16,999 bases of DNA from RGIG8775 sp045121195 (GTDB lineage Bacteria; Bacillota; Clostridia; Oscillospirales; CAG-272), in assembly GCA_045121195.1 (NCBI GenBank), contig JBGVFO010000090.1, forward strand, positions 1 through 16,999, read 5' to 3'. A program made the position numbers and the translations under genes. Positions 7,508 to 14,697 of the stretch are shown here, piece after piece (the stretch's first letter is position 1; each line of letters begins with the position of its first letter). Under the pieces are notes generated by a model. It was not told the origin of the DNA and did not search any database. It saw only the letters and a program-made list of their open reading frames with translations.

Positions 7508-9745
7508 ATGAGAAAAAGCCTTGCCTTCCTTCTCGCGTTGCTGATGCTGCTTCCCCTTTTCGGATGCGCCGCAAGCGAGCCACAAAATGAGATCGCCGAC
7601 GCTTCTGCACCGTCTGGCGTAATTCTTGCAGAGGAGTTAGATCCTATGGCGACTATTTCTACCGCTAAGGTTTCATCCACCATCGCTATCGCGGACGGCT
7701 TTGTTCGCTCCGGTAGCTACGCCGACAAGGTTATGGAGCCAGAGACCCCTGACAAGCTGCTTTGGATCAAGAATAACACCGGTGACTACACCCGTCATAT
7801 TCTTCTTCGCTTTGATCTGACCCAGTTGAACCTGGCCAAGGCAAACCGCATTCAGATCGGTATCTACTTTGAGGGCGGAAATCTCAGTGACGGCGATAAG
7901 ATGAACGGCAGAGAAGAGGCTGTCGTCGTTGCGTACGGCGTTGCCAACGATTGGTCTCCCGCGACTCTTACGTACAACAACGCACCCAAGTACGATGCTG
8001 CAAAGCCCGTAGGCAAGGCAGACATTCCCGTACACGGCTATTGCTATATCGACGTAACCGACTACGTATTCGATCAGTACGACAAAGGGGCGACCGAGGT
8101 CAGCTTCCGTCTTGCGGAGACGACGGTCCGCACCAATCAGGGCGAGATCTTCTCTACCCAGAGCCCCAAGGTGGAGACCCATCCCATTCTTCGCGCCGAT
8201 TATTGCCCCCTCAATCAGTCTTACATTACCGACATTTACGAGGACGCGGCCGACAACGATGCTCTTTGGGCATACGCTGAGGAGATGTACCAGTCCTGGT
8301 ACGGACGGTATCAGGAGATCCTGAAGAAGGGTGACTACTCTTCCCAAAAGATCACCTCTCCCTCGTCCGATTTCTCCGTAACGACCCAGGCGCGCGCGGG
8401 CACACCCACGGCAAGCCTCAGAACCTTCAAGACCCGTTTGATCACCACCATCAAGGGCTATAGCCCCGAGGGTGCGCGTGAGGAGAGCCTTTACGGTGGC
8501 GATATGACCGCCAAGCGTCAGGAGGCAACGGGTCGCTTCTACACCAAGAAGATCGACGGCAGATGGTGGGTCATCGATCCCGAGGGCTATCCCTGCCACA
8601 TTCACGGAATCAACCATCTGAACTATTCCTATCAGAACGGCTCTCCCTATCAGAAGGAGCAGATGCTGAAGGTCTACGGCAGCGCCGAGAAGTGGGCGAT
8701 CGCCGCTACCCGCTGGGTACAGCAGAAGTACCATATGAACGTAGCCTCCGCCCGTGACGCTCTTGTGGAAACGGTTGAGGACGGTATTTCTTACATCGTA
8801 AGCGCCGTTGGCGTTGCTAAGTACGCTACCAAGAACAAGGCGCAGCTGAAGGGTACCCCCTTCCAGATCGTCTACAACAACACCCTTCCCGTATTCAATC
8901 CCGACTGGGTAGAGTTCGCTGACGCCGAGAATCAGAAGCTTCTCGAGTCTTACGAGGATAAGAGCCGCATCTTCGGTTACACCACCGATAACGAGATCGT
9001 ATTCTCCGAGACCCTTCTGACCCAGTATCTGAATCTGGATCCTTCGGTTCCCATGAACGTATACTCCTACGCCTGCGCGTGGAACTGGTATAAGAATATT
9101 ACCGGAGAGAAGGCGCCTCGCGTAGAGGATATTGACAAGTATTCCAAGAAGCTGAACATCGACCTTCAGGAGCTGTTCCAGGGCTTTATCTACGACAGAT
9201 ACCTCGGTGTTCTTTCCGGCATTCTCAAGAAGTACGATCCCGACGCCCTGTATTTCGGTACCCGTAGCCTTACGGGAACCTCCAAGAACGAGTGGTATCT
9301 CCGCACCGTAGACTACTGGTGCGATATGTACTGCGTCAACTACTACAGCTCGTGGGAGATCGACGCCGACGTCCTTTACAATATGGGCCGTTGGATGGAT
9401 ACCCCCTTCCTGGTAACCGAGTTCTACGCCAAGGGCACGGACGCCGAGTCCCCCTTGGGCGGTTCCTATCCTAACCTTGACGGTGCGGGATGGGTGGTTG
9501 CCTCCCAGAAGGACCGTGGATACTTCTACCAGAACTTCTGTCTGCGTCTGCTTGAGAGCAAGCAGTCCATCGGTTGGATGTTCTTCCAGTACATCGACAA
9601 CGATCCCAACGTCAATCCCGATGCCTCCAACAAGGGTATGGTCAACTGTGACCACGATACCGAGGTCTATGAGGATATGAACAGTCAGATCGCGCTGATC
9701 AACGAGAACGTTTATAGCCTGATCGAGTTCTTTGACGGTAAATAA
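7508..9745 (+). CDS. Surface lipoprotein: DNRLRE domain plus GH50-like clan GH-A glycoside hydrolase (paralogue 3)
   Basis: A 745-residue third paralogue. The frame is open from 7385, but the ATG at 7508 follows an AAAGGA site and begins a clear lipoprotein signal with lipobox LFGC (Cys20). The earlier ATG lacks a site and would precede the promoter. The DNRLRE-type domain covers about 58-230 (FVRSGSYAD, ILLRFDLTQL, DWSPATLTYNNAP, IDVTDYVFDQY). The GH50-like domain covers about 339-742, with predicted acid/base E496 (YTTDNE) and nucleophile E638 (LVTEF), and the family motifs DGRWWVIDPEG, YDPDALYFGTR and GYFYQNFC. It lacks the EYFK tail of the other two and has an unrelated terminator. The gene order suggests one glycan-degrading locus; the target polymer cannot be named from sequence. 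The vWA-TIR gene follows on the same strand. Confidence 0.82.
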   Translation: MRKSLAFLLALLMLLPLFGCAASEPQNEIADASAPSGVILAEELDPMATISTAKVSSTIAIADGFVRSGSYADKVMEPETPDKLLWIKNNTGDYTRHILLRFDLTQLNLAKANRIQIGIYFEGGNLSDGDKMNGREEAVVVAYGVANDWSPATLTYNNAPKYDAAKPVGKADIPVHGYCYIDVTDYVFDQYDKGATEVSFRLAETTVRTNQGEIFSTQSPKVETHPILRADYCPLNQSYITDIYEDAADNDALWAYAEEMYQSWYGRYQEILKKGDYSSQKITSPSSDFSVTTQARAGTPTASLRTFKTRLITTIKGYSPEGAREESLYGGDMTAKRQEATGRFYTKKIDGRWWVIDPEGYPCHIHGINHLNYSYQNGSPYQKEQMLKVYGSAEKWAIAATRWVQQKYHMNVASARDALVETVEDGISYIVSAVGVAKYATKNKAQLKGTPFQIVYNNTLPVFNPDWVEFADAENQKLLESYEDKSRIFGYTTDNEIVFSETLLTQYLNLDPSVPMNVYSYACAWNWYKNITGEKAPRVEDIDKYSKKLNIDLQELFQGFIYDRYLGVLSGILKKYDPDALYFGTRSLTGTSKNEWYLRTVDYWCDMYCVNYYSSWEIDADVLYNMGRWMDTPFLVTEFYAKGTDAESPLGGSYPNLDGAGWVVASQKDRGYFYQNFCLRLLESKQSIGWMFFQYIDNDPNVNPDASNKGMVNCDHDTEVYEDMNSQIALINENVYSLIEFFDGK

Positions 9746-9757
9746 TTTGGCAAGATC

Positions 9758-9788
9758 AAAGACCGCCGCGACTGCGGCGGTCTTTCTT
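9758..9788 (+). terminator. Hairpin terminator or attenuator before vWA-TIR gene
   Basis: AAAGACCGCCGC (9758-9769) pairs with GCGGCGGTCTTT (9774-9785) around a GACT loop, followed by the interrupted tract CTT. The U tract is weak and the ribosome site AGGAG at 9791-9795 starts three bases later, so some read-through into the next gene is likely. Confidence 0.75.
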
Positions 9789-9799
9789 AAAGGAGAAAG

Positions 9800-11473
9800 A
9801 TGATGGATCAAATTCGTCCTGTTATATTTGTCGTAGACCGGCGAAGTAGCTACGAGACCAACATCGCTATGGCGGCGCTGGACGAGGTTCTGGCGGCGGC
9901 GCGGAAGGTGTCTATTGGAAAGGACTACTGCGTGATCGCCATCGAATACGGATGCGACGCGCAGCTTCTGACAAACGGCGCTGAACCTCTTGACGATTAC
10001 ACGTGGTCGGGCATAAGCTCAACCTTCCTCGGCGGCAACATCGCTTCTGCCCTGTCTATACTGGATGAGCAGCTTTGCCTGGGACAGTACCGCTTCAAGG
10101 ATCCGATCGTAGTCTTTTTCACCGCGTATGAGCAGTGGGACGGATGGCGCAGTGAGATCGATGCTCTGGAGTCGCGTAACACCCTGTTCCTCACTGCGAA
10201 CCGTCTGGCGATCCATTTTGGAACGGGTGGCGACGAGGAATATCTGCGGGGGCTCGTGGGAGCGGGCGGATCCGTTGTTGACAGCATTCCTGCGTTGAAG
10301 CGGTATTTTTCTCTGGCGCTTCTTGGATGCGACGATCCTGCGGTTTTTGAATCGTTCTGGTTGAGCACGGATAACGAGGAGTGGAATTGGGAGGGCGATG
10401 ATTGGAGCGCCGCGGAAAGCAACAGCGAGGATGCGGCTGACAATGAGGATCCTTACGAAGGAATTACCATCACCGTGGTCAACGATCTGGACGACGATCA
10501 AGGCAACGATAGCGATTGGGGCGGCGAGTGCGCCGATAGCGGCTGGAGCGTTGACAGCTTGGATAACGATTGGGGCGACGGCGGCTGGAGTGACGGTGGC
10601 TGGAGCGACGGCGGCTCGGATAGCGATACCGCTACAGGCGGCATCACCCTTGAGGTCGTGGACGATCTTGCGGAGGATCCGTCAGGCGTTGCCGTCAGCG
10701 ACGTGCAGTTTTCCGCCGTGGCGCCCAAGCAGATCACCAAGGGCGACTACGCCATGATCGACATTACGGTCTACGAGGAGAGCTACCGCCATATCGTGGA
10801 TTCCATCATTTCCGGGGCGGATACCCCCGTGAAGGAGACCTTTGGCGGTTCTCACAAGGTGGGAGAGAATACCGAGATCCGTATCGCGCTTTCCTCCCCC
10901 GACATTGACGTGTCGGACTGTGACGAAACACAGATCTGGCAAGGAAAATATCTGGTTTACAGCTTCCCCATAGAGGTTCCCGCAAGCTATGCCAAGCGGC
11001 AGATCCTGCTTGTGGCAACGGTGTATTTTAACGGCGTGATCGCCACGCGGTTGAAGATGATCGCCGCCTGCCAGACACTGCGCGAGCAGAAGCTCGAGAT
11101 GCTTCGGGAGGACGTTCTTTCGGCGTTTATCTCCTATGCCAGTCAGGACAGAAGCCGTGTGGCAACCATTATTCAGGGTATGAAAAAGGCGCGCCCCGAT
11201 ATGGATATCTTCTTTGACGTGGAGAGCCTGCGGAGCGGCGAGGACTGGGGCGTTGCCCTGCGACGCGAGATCGAGGCGCGGGACGTTCTGTATCTTTGCT
11301 GGTCCCATTATGCGAAGCTCTCCCGGTGGGTGGAGGCGGAGTGGCGCTACGCTCTTTCCAATAAGGGACTCGACGCCATCGAGCCGATCCCCCTGGAGCC
11401 GCCCACCGAGTGTCCCCCTCCCGAGGAGCTGAATTCCAAGCATTTCAACGATCGGACCCTGTTGTACAAATAA
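9800..11473 (+). CDS. vWA-like / Gly-Trp linker / beta domain / TIR domain protein
   Basis: A 557-residue soluble protein with no signal peptide. Residues 7-170 resemble TerY-type vWA domains, with beta strand VIFVVD, SSTFLGGNIASAL and VVFFTAYEQWDGW. The metal site is degenerate: D13-R-R-S-S17 in place of DxSxS, and A109 where TDG normally supplies Asp. Residues 190-295 are an acidic linker rich in Trp and Gly with DGGWSDGGWSDGG. Residues 298-430 look beta-rich and are unassigned. Residues 439-557 are a TIR domain: AFISYASQD, FFDVESL, SGEDW and SHYAKLSRWVEAEW, where E514 aligns with the NADase glutamate. The HFNDRTLLYK tail is common in bacterial TIR proteins. ATG codons lie at 9800 and 9803; the second is better spaced from AGGAG (9791-9795). 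The likely role is signalling or NAD-cleaving defence, but this is inference. Confidence 0.8.
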   Translation: MMDQIRPVIFVVDRRSSYETNIAMAALDEVLAAARKVSIGKDYCVIAIEYGCDAQLLTNGAEPLDDYTWSGISSTFLGGNIASALSILDEQLCLGQYRFKDPIVVFFTAYEQWDGWRSEIDALESRNTLFLTANRLAIHFGTGGDEEYLRGLVGAGGSVVDSIPALKRYFSLALLGCDDPAVFESFWLSTDNEEWNWEGDDWSAAESNSEDAADNEDPYEGITITVVNDLDDDQGNDSDWGGECADSGWSVDSLDNDWGDGGWSDGGWSDGGSDSDTATGGITLEVVDDLAEDPSGVAVSDVQFSAVAPKQITKGDYAMIDITVYEESYRHIVDSIISGADTPVKETFGGSHKVGENTEIRIALSSPDIDVSDCDETQIWQGKYLVYSFPIEVPASYAKRQILLVATVYFNGVIATRLKMIAACQTLREQKLEMLREDVLSAFISYASQDRSRVATIIQGMKKARPDMDIFFDVESLRSGEDWGVALRREIEARDVLYLCWSHYAKLSRWVEAEWRYALSNKGLDAIEPIPLEPPTECPPPEELNSKHFNDRTLLYK

Positions 11474-11478
11474 AAAGA

Positions 11479-11514
11479 GATCCGCAGAAGGAAGCCTTCT
11501 GCGGATCGTTTTAT
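11479..11514. terminator. Bidirectional terminator between convergent genes
   Basis: A 13-base perfect stem, GATCCGCAGAAGG (11479-11491) with CCTTCTGCGGATC (11495-11507), has GTTTTAT on the plus side and, on the minus side, a run read as TCTCTTTTTATT. It can end both the vWA-TIR gene and the hemolysin III-like gene. Confidence 0.88.
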
Positions 11515-12200
11515 ATGCAGTAGAAATATACCATAAAGAAATGGAGAACGCTGCCGAGCAGCACCAGCGCGTGCCAAACGATGTGTAGATAGGGAATATG
11601 CCGCGCGCGGTAAAAGAGAAGCCCCACGGTGTAGGAAACGCCACCCGCCAAGAGCAGGGCGATACCGCCGATGCCCACCGCCCGATAGTACGGATAGATG
11701 GCGGCGGCGATGGTCCAGCCCGAGATGACGTACAGCACCATGCTGACCTTGGAAAACCGCTTTACGTTGATGACGTTGAGAACAAACCCGAGGACGCAGC
11801 AGGTCGCCACCAGAGCAAAGAGCAGATAGCCTACCGTTCCTCCCATAGCGGAGAGGCACGCGGGGGCGTAGGTGCCGAGAATGAGAAGATAAATGAGGGA
11901 GTGGTCGCATTTTTCGGTGAAATCACGGAAGCGGGACGGCTTCTGCGTTCCCCATATCGCGCAGGAGGCGTGGAAGGTGCCCGAAGCGGCGTAAAGAAGA
12001 ATGAGAGAGATGCCGAAGATGACGGAGGAGAGAAGCGCCGTGGCGGTGCTTGCCTTTATAACGAGGAAGATCAGACCGACGATGCCGAGGATCGCACCTG
12101 CGCCGTGGGTCACGGCGTGAACCGTTTCTTCAAGACGGGTGAATTCGCGGTGGCGAGTCGAGAGGGTCTTGCACCCCGCGGTTGCAGTTTCGTTGTTCAT
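11511..12200 (-). CDS. Hemolysin III / PAQR family membrane protein
   Basis: A 229-residue integral membrane protein with about seven hydrophobic segments. Family marks are all present: EETVHAVTHG (H32), ASGTFHA (H77), CDHSLIYLLILGTYAP (D99, H100) and HIPYLHIVWH (H206, H210). These Ser/His/Asp residues form the putative zinc site of PAQR proteins. Bacterial members are named hemolysin III after the Bacillus cereus protein, but most have no proven lytic role. Effects on membrane energetics or lipid balance have been proposed. Length and topology are typical and nothing looks damaged. The start is fixed by a perfect AAGGAGG site just upstream. It is a single-gene unit, convergent with the vWA-TIR gene. 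Confidence 0.93.
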   Translation of the reverse strand: MNNETATAGCKTLSTRHREFTRLEETVHAVTHGAGAILGIVGLIFLVIKASTATALLSSVIFGISLILLYAASGTFHASCAIWGTQKPSRFRDFTEKCDHSLIYLLILGTYAPACLSAMGGTVGYLLFALVATCCVLGFVLNVINVKRFSKVSMVLYVISGWTIAAAIYPYYRAVGIGGIALLLAGGVSYTVGLLFYRARHIPYLHIVWHALVLLGSVLHFFMVYFYCI

Positions 12201-12214
12201 TTTTTGCCTCCTTG

Positions 12215-12246
12215 AAGCGCCGACAGAAGGTCGGCGTTTTTTCTTA
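12215..12246. other. Hairpin in leader of hemolysin III-like gene
   Basis: CGCCGAC (12218-12224) pairs with GTCGGCG (12230-12236), extended by flanking AA/TT, and a T run follows on the plus strand. It looks like a plus-strand terminator, yet no plus-strand gene precedes it. On the minus strand it lies in the leader, directly before the ribosome site. It may block antisense reading or protect the transcript end. Confidence 0.5.
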
Positions 12247-12253
12247 CAAGCTT

Positions 12254-12282
12254 ATTATGAGCCAAAAAACGGAAAATTACAA
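12254..12282 (-). promoter_or_regulatory. Probable promoter of hemolysin III-like gene
   Basis: On the minus strand TTGTAA (12282-12277), 17 bases, then CATAAT (12259-12254). The hexamers are moderate matches and the placement, about 54 bases before the start, is reasonable. Confidence 0.5.
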
Positions 12283-12385
12283 CCTACCGTTGGTTTTTTG
12301 AAATCTCTTTCTCGGGATCCCTGCGGTAGAGAAATTTTGCTTCGGTTCTACCGTCGGTAGAGCGCAAAAAAACGTCGATCTTCAC

Positions 12386-12412
12386 GAAAAAAGGGCGGAG
12401 AAGCTCCGCCCT
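12386..12412 (-). terminator. Terminator of aldose epimerase/HD operon
   Basis: Read on the minus strand, AGGGCGGAG (12412-12404) pairs with CTCCGCCCT (12400-12392) around a CTT loop, followed by six T. It starts 11 bases after the aldose epimerase stop. Confidence 0.88.
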
Positions 12413-12422
12413 GTGTTGCAGC

Positions 12423-13304
12423 TTATTCGGTTACGGTGACGGTGAAGGAGATGTTCTTCTTCTCGCCCTTTGCGAGGTGCATCATCTCGTTCTTGGTGGC
12501 AAAATCGTCGATCTTGCCGTCGTAGGCAGGCACGCCGTGCCAGGGCTCGATGCACACGTAGGGTGCCTCGGTCTTCGGCTTGTGCCAGAAGCCAACATGG
12601 GTCATATCGTCCCAGGTGACGGTGATGGCGCGGTCGTTCTTTTCCGACTTGAGAGAAACCGTCTTGCACATCCCCTCGAGGAAGATGGCGTCGTTGTCAA
12701 AGAGGCTGTGATCAAGACGCAGGATCTTTCCGTCCTCAAGAGGCATGGGTGCCAGCTCACCCGTGTAATAGCAGGTGGGGGACATCACGAGGCGACGGCA
12801 CTCCTTGCGGCAGGCGAACTCCAGATAGTAATCGGTGAACTGCTCACCCTCACAGAAGGGAACGTTGAAGCCGGGGTGACCGCCGACGGAGAAGGGCAGA
12901 TCGGGCTCCGAGGGGTTTTCTACCTCAAAGGCAGTCTTGACCGATGCGCCGTCAAGGGAGTAGGTCATACGGAGGGCGAAATCAAAGGGGTAGATCTTGC
13001 GGCTCTCGTCATCGGCGCGAAGCTCCATGGTGATGGCGGTGCGGTTATGGGCGACCACCGAAAAGGTGGACAGCTTGGCAAAGCCGTGAAGGATCATTTC
13101 GTAGGTCTTGCCCCCGTAGGTGTACTTGCCGTCGGTGAGACGTCCGCAGATGGGGAAGAGCACCGTGGCGCGGCTTGCCCAGAAGGTGGCGTCGCCCTGC
13201 CAGAGGTATTCAAAGCCGGTCTTCTTGCCCACGAGGGACATCATCTGCGCGCCCTCGTCGTTGATATCGACCTTCAGAAATTCGTTTTCAATGGTATACA
13301 GCAT
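12423..13304 (-). CDS. Aldose 1-epimerase (mutarotase) family protein, LacX-like
   Basis: A 293-residue cytoplasmic protein of the galactose mutarotase superfamily, expected to interconvert alpha and beta anomers of a sugar or sugar phosphate. Visible family marks: FPICGRL (50-56), HGFA with H73, GGHPGF with H143 and CIEPWHG with E253. The second His and the Glu correspond to the catalytic acid and base of mutarotases. The overall pattern fits the LacX-like branch rather than classical GalM, so the substrate is uncertain. The frame is open from 13373, but the ATG at 13304 has a perfect AAGGAGG site that overlaps the stop codon of the upstream HD-domain gene, which indicates translational coupling. 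Second gene of a two-gene operon. Confidence 0.9.
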   Translation of the reverse strand: MLYTIENEFLKVDINDEGAQMMSLVGKKTGFEYLWQGDATFWASRATVLFPICGRLTDGKYTYGGKTYEMILHGFAKLSTFSVVAHNRTAITMELRADDESRKIYPFDFALRMTYSLDGASVKTAFEVENPSEPDLPFSVGGHPGFNVPFCEGEQFTDYYLEFACRKECRRLVMSPTCYYTGELAPMPLEDGKILRLDHSLFDNDAIFLEGMCKTVSLKSEKNDRAITVTWDDMTHVGFWHKPKTEAPYVCIEPWHGVPAYDGKIDDFATKNEMMHLAKGEKKNISFTVTVTE

Positions 13305-13314
13305 AGCTTCCTCC

Positions 13315-13911
13315 TTATTTGCCCACATCCTCAAGGTAGTAGGACGCCTCCATGTCGGCGACCGATACCGCAAAGGCGATGGGGAACATTTCGTAGGCCT
13401 TGCCCACGTTGTTGATATAGGTTACGTTGTTGCTCTCGGCGAAGCCCATGTGATAACGGATGGCGAACGCCTCGTCACGGGTCAGCTTCATATACGCCGA
13501 GATCATATAGACCGATTTTTCTCCGTGTCCGTAGGGGAGCTGGTCCTCGATGGAATAGTAGGGAACCGTCTTCCAAACGCCGTTTTCCTTGACGTTACGG
13601 GTGGTTTCCACGTAGAAATTGGTCTTGCAGATGTCATGGAGCAGGGAAACGATGGCAACCGTTTCCTCGGAATAATTCATGCCGTACTTTTCCTTGACAC
13701 GGGGACGCGCCAGATAATCGCAAAGGCATTCGTAGACGTTGATGCTGTGCTCGCAAAGACCGCCGGCGTGAGAGCCGTGGTAGCGGGTGCTGGCGGGAGC
13801 GGTGAAGAAGTCGCTGCCCTCAAGGAAGGCGAGCAGCTCGTCCGCGCCCTCGCGCTTGATTTTGGCTTTGTAGATCTCAATAAATTTTTTCTTGTAGTCG
13901 AGAGGTGTCAT
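13315..13911 (-). CDS. HD-domain phosphohydrolase
   Basis: A 198-residue soluble protein of the HD metal-dependent phosphohydrolase superfamily. After an N-terminal helix comes DFFTAPASTRYHGSHAGGL, then EHS (H55), LLHDICK (H92-D93), YGHGEKS (H129), RYHMGF (H154) and a late ADMEAS (D186). These give the His...His-Asp...Asp metal ligands plus extra His, as in HD proteins related to the YhaM/KH-HD nuclease group and phage HD hydrolases. Likely substrates are nucleotides or RNA ends, but the exact reaction cannot be read from sequence. The start has an AAAGGA site and a good promoter 32 bases upstream. It is the first gene of the operon with the aldose epimerase-like gene, ten bases apart; a metabolic link between the two is not evident. 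Confidence 0.87.
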   Translation of the reverse strand: MTPLDYKKKFIEIYKAKIKREGADELLAFLEGSDFFTAPASTRYHGSHAGGLCEHSINVYECLCDYLARPRVKEKYGMNYSEETVAIVSLLHDICKTNFYVETTRNVKENGVWKTVPYYSIEDQLPYGHGEKSVYMISAYMKLTRDEAFAIRYHMGFAESNNVTYINNVGKAYEMFPIAFAVSVADMEASYYLEDVGK

Positions 13912-13942
13912 AGGAGATCCTTTCTATTTATAAAGTACCTAT

Positions 13943-13971
13943 ATTTTACCATAAAAAGGGCGTATTGTAAA
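13943..13971 (-). promoter_or_regulatory. Promoter of HD/aldose epimerase operon
   Basis: On the minus strand TTTACA (13971-13966), 17 bases, TAAAAT (13948-13943), 32 bases before the HD gene start. Confidence 0.75.
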
Positions 13972-14009
13972 GGGGGGAAGGGGTTGGAAAATAATTTTTT
14001 AAAAACCCC

Positions 14010-14038
14010 TTGATTTTTGGCGTTAACTGTGATAAAAT
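14010..14038 (+). promoter_or_regulatory. Promoter of secG
   Basis: TTGATT at 14010-14015 and TAAAAT at 14033-14038 with a 17-base spacer. It is divergent from the HD-operon promoter. Confidence 0.72.
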
Positions 14039-14100
14039 ATAGGAACGTATGAAATTACCGTGCTTTTTGCATCGAATAAGCTATTTTGGAGGATATAAAA

Positions 14101-14337
14101 ATGGAATTGGCTTTTGGCATCGTGCTTTTGATTTTGGCAGTTGCACTTGTAGTTGCGGTTTCCCTGCAGTCCGGTAAGGAGAAGGGAATGAGCGGTACTA
14201 TCGCGGGCGGTATGGATACCGGCTTTGGCGGTAAGGGCAGTAAGGCTGAGCGTGATCGCAAGCTGAGTCTTCTTACCACGGTCGTTTCCGTTGTGTTCGT
14301 TCTGATCGTCGTTGTTATGTACATCGTCGTTTCCTGA
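14101..14337 (+). CDS. secG: Preprotein translocase subunit SecG
   Basis: A 78-residue membrane protein, the small SecG partner of the SecYE channel that assists protein export. It has the family layout: first membrane helix at about 3-22 (AFGIVLLILAVALVVAVSLQ), the conserved loop QSGKEKGMSG...GG.D.GFGGKGSKAE, then a second helix at about 56-77. The frame could start at a TTG (14086), but that codon overlaps the GGAGG site (14088-14092). The ATG at 14101 is spaced eight bases from it and gives the normal SecG N-terminus. It has its own promoter and terminator. The rnr or smpB genes that often follow secG in Bacillota are absent; a repeat and gene remnants lie there instead. Confidence 0.93.
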   Translation: MELAFGIVLLILAVALVVAVSLQSGKEKGMSGTIAGGMDTGFGGKGSKAERDRKLSLLTTVVSVVFVLIVVVMYIVVS

Positions 14338-14350
14338 TCGGAAGCCAAAC

Positions 14351-14377
14351 AGAGGAGGGTCAACCTCCTCTTTTTTT
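14351..14377 (+). terminator. secG terminator
   Basis: AGAGGAGG (14351-14358) pairs with CCTCCTCT (14364-14371) around GTCAA, followed by T7. Confidence 0.9.
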
Positions 14378-14399
14378 GTGCCCAAAACGCCGCGGGGTT

Positions 14400-14697
14400 C
14401 AAATTTTGATTGATCGGTGGGTTTGCACGAACAAAATGGCGAGATAAAGCCTTCCCCAGCGGGGAAGGTGGCGCGTTAGCGACGGATGAGGAGATCATCC
14501 CTTGTACTGCACGAACGGTATAGGCACAAACACCGTAAATACGGGGCTTAGAAAGCATTATCAAATTTTATTTTGCGATAAAATGCTCTCCTCATCCCCC
14601 GTTGCGACGGTCCCCCTTCCCCGCTGGGGAAGGCTTGGAGAGGCGCCCCCATTTCGTTCGAATTAAAATTTGAAACACCCCGATAAACATCAATTTT
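14400..14697. repeat. Interspersed composite inverted repeat, copy 2
   Basis: The left end has CAAATTTTGATTGATCGGTG then GGTTTG, the same end as at 16821 and, reversed, at 151. The right end (about 14663-14697, AAATTTGAAACACCCCGATAAACATCAATTTT region) is its imperfect inverse. The core differs from the other copies: a long inverted repeat with left arm 14447-14493 and right arm 14586-14637, each containing a mini-palindrome (CTTCCCCAGCGGGGAAGG; CCTTCCCCGCTGGGGAAGG). The bases between the arms, about 14494-14585, show no coding sign. It occupies most of the secG to 14807 gap and may have inserted there. Confidence 0.75.
14447..14637. repeat. Long inverted repeat inside copy 2
   Basis: Left arm AAGCCTTCCCC...GACGGATGAGGAG and right arm CTCCTCATCC...GTTGCGACGG...GGGGAAGGCTT are reverse complements with a few gaps, separated by about 92 bases. 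A transcript would fold into a long stem with side hairpins. I infer a separate MITE-like unit nested in the outer element. Confidence 0.7.

Noticed and set aside
10682..11644. A 320-codon minus-strand frame opposite the vWA-TIR gene
   Set aside because: It crosses the bidirectional terminator and part of the hemolysin III-like gene, and shows no domain.
11598..12360. Plus-strand frames opposite and beyond the hemolysin III-like gene
   Set aside because: They are charged, low-complexity translations antisense to a well-marked membrane protein and lack ribosome sites.
12301..12420. CTACCGTCGGTAG palindrome (about 12349-12360) as an operator
   Set aside because: It is short and lies between the hemolysin gene start region and the terminator of the opposite operon, without a promoter placed to use it.
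12477..14013. Two long plus-strand frames opposite the aldose epimerase and HD genes
   Set aside because: They are antisense to genes with intact catalytic motifs and no start signals are seen.
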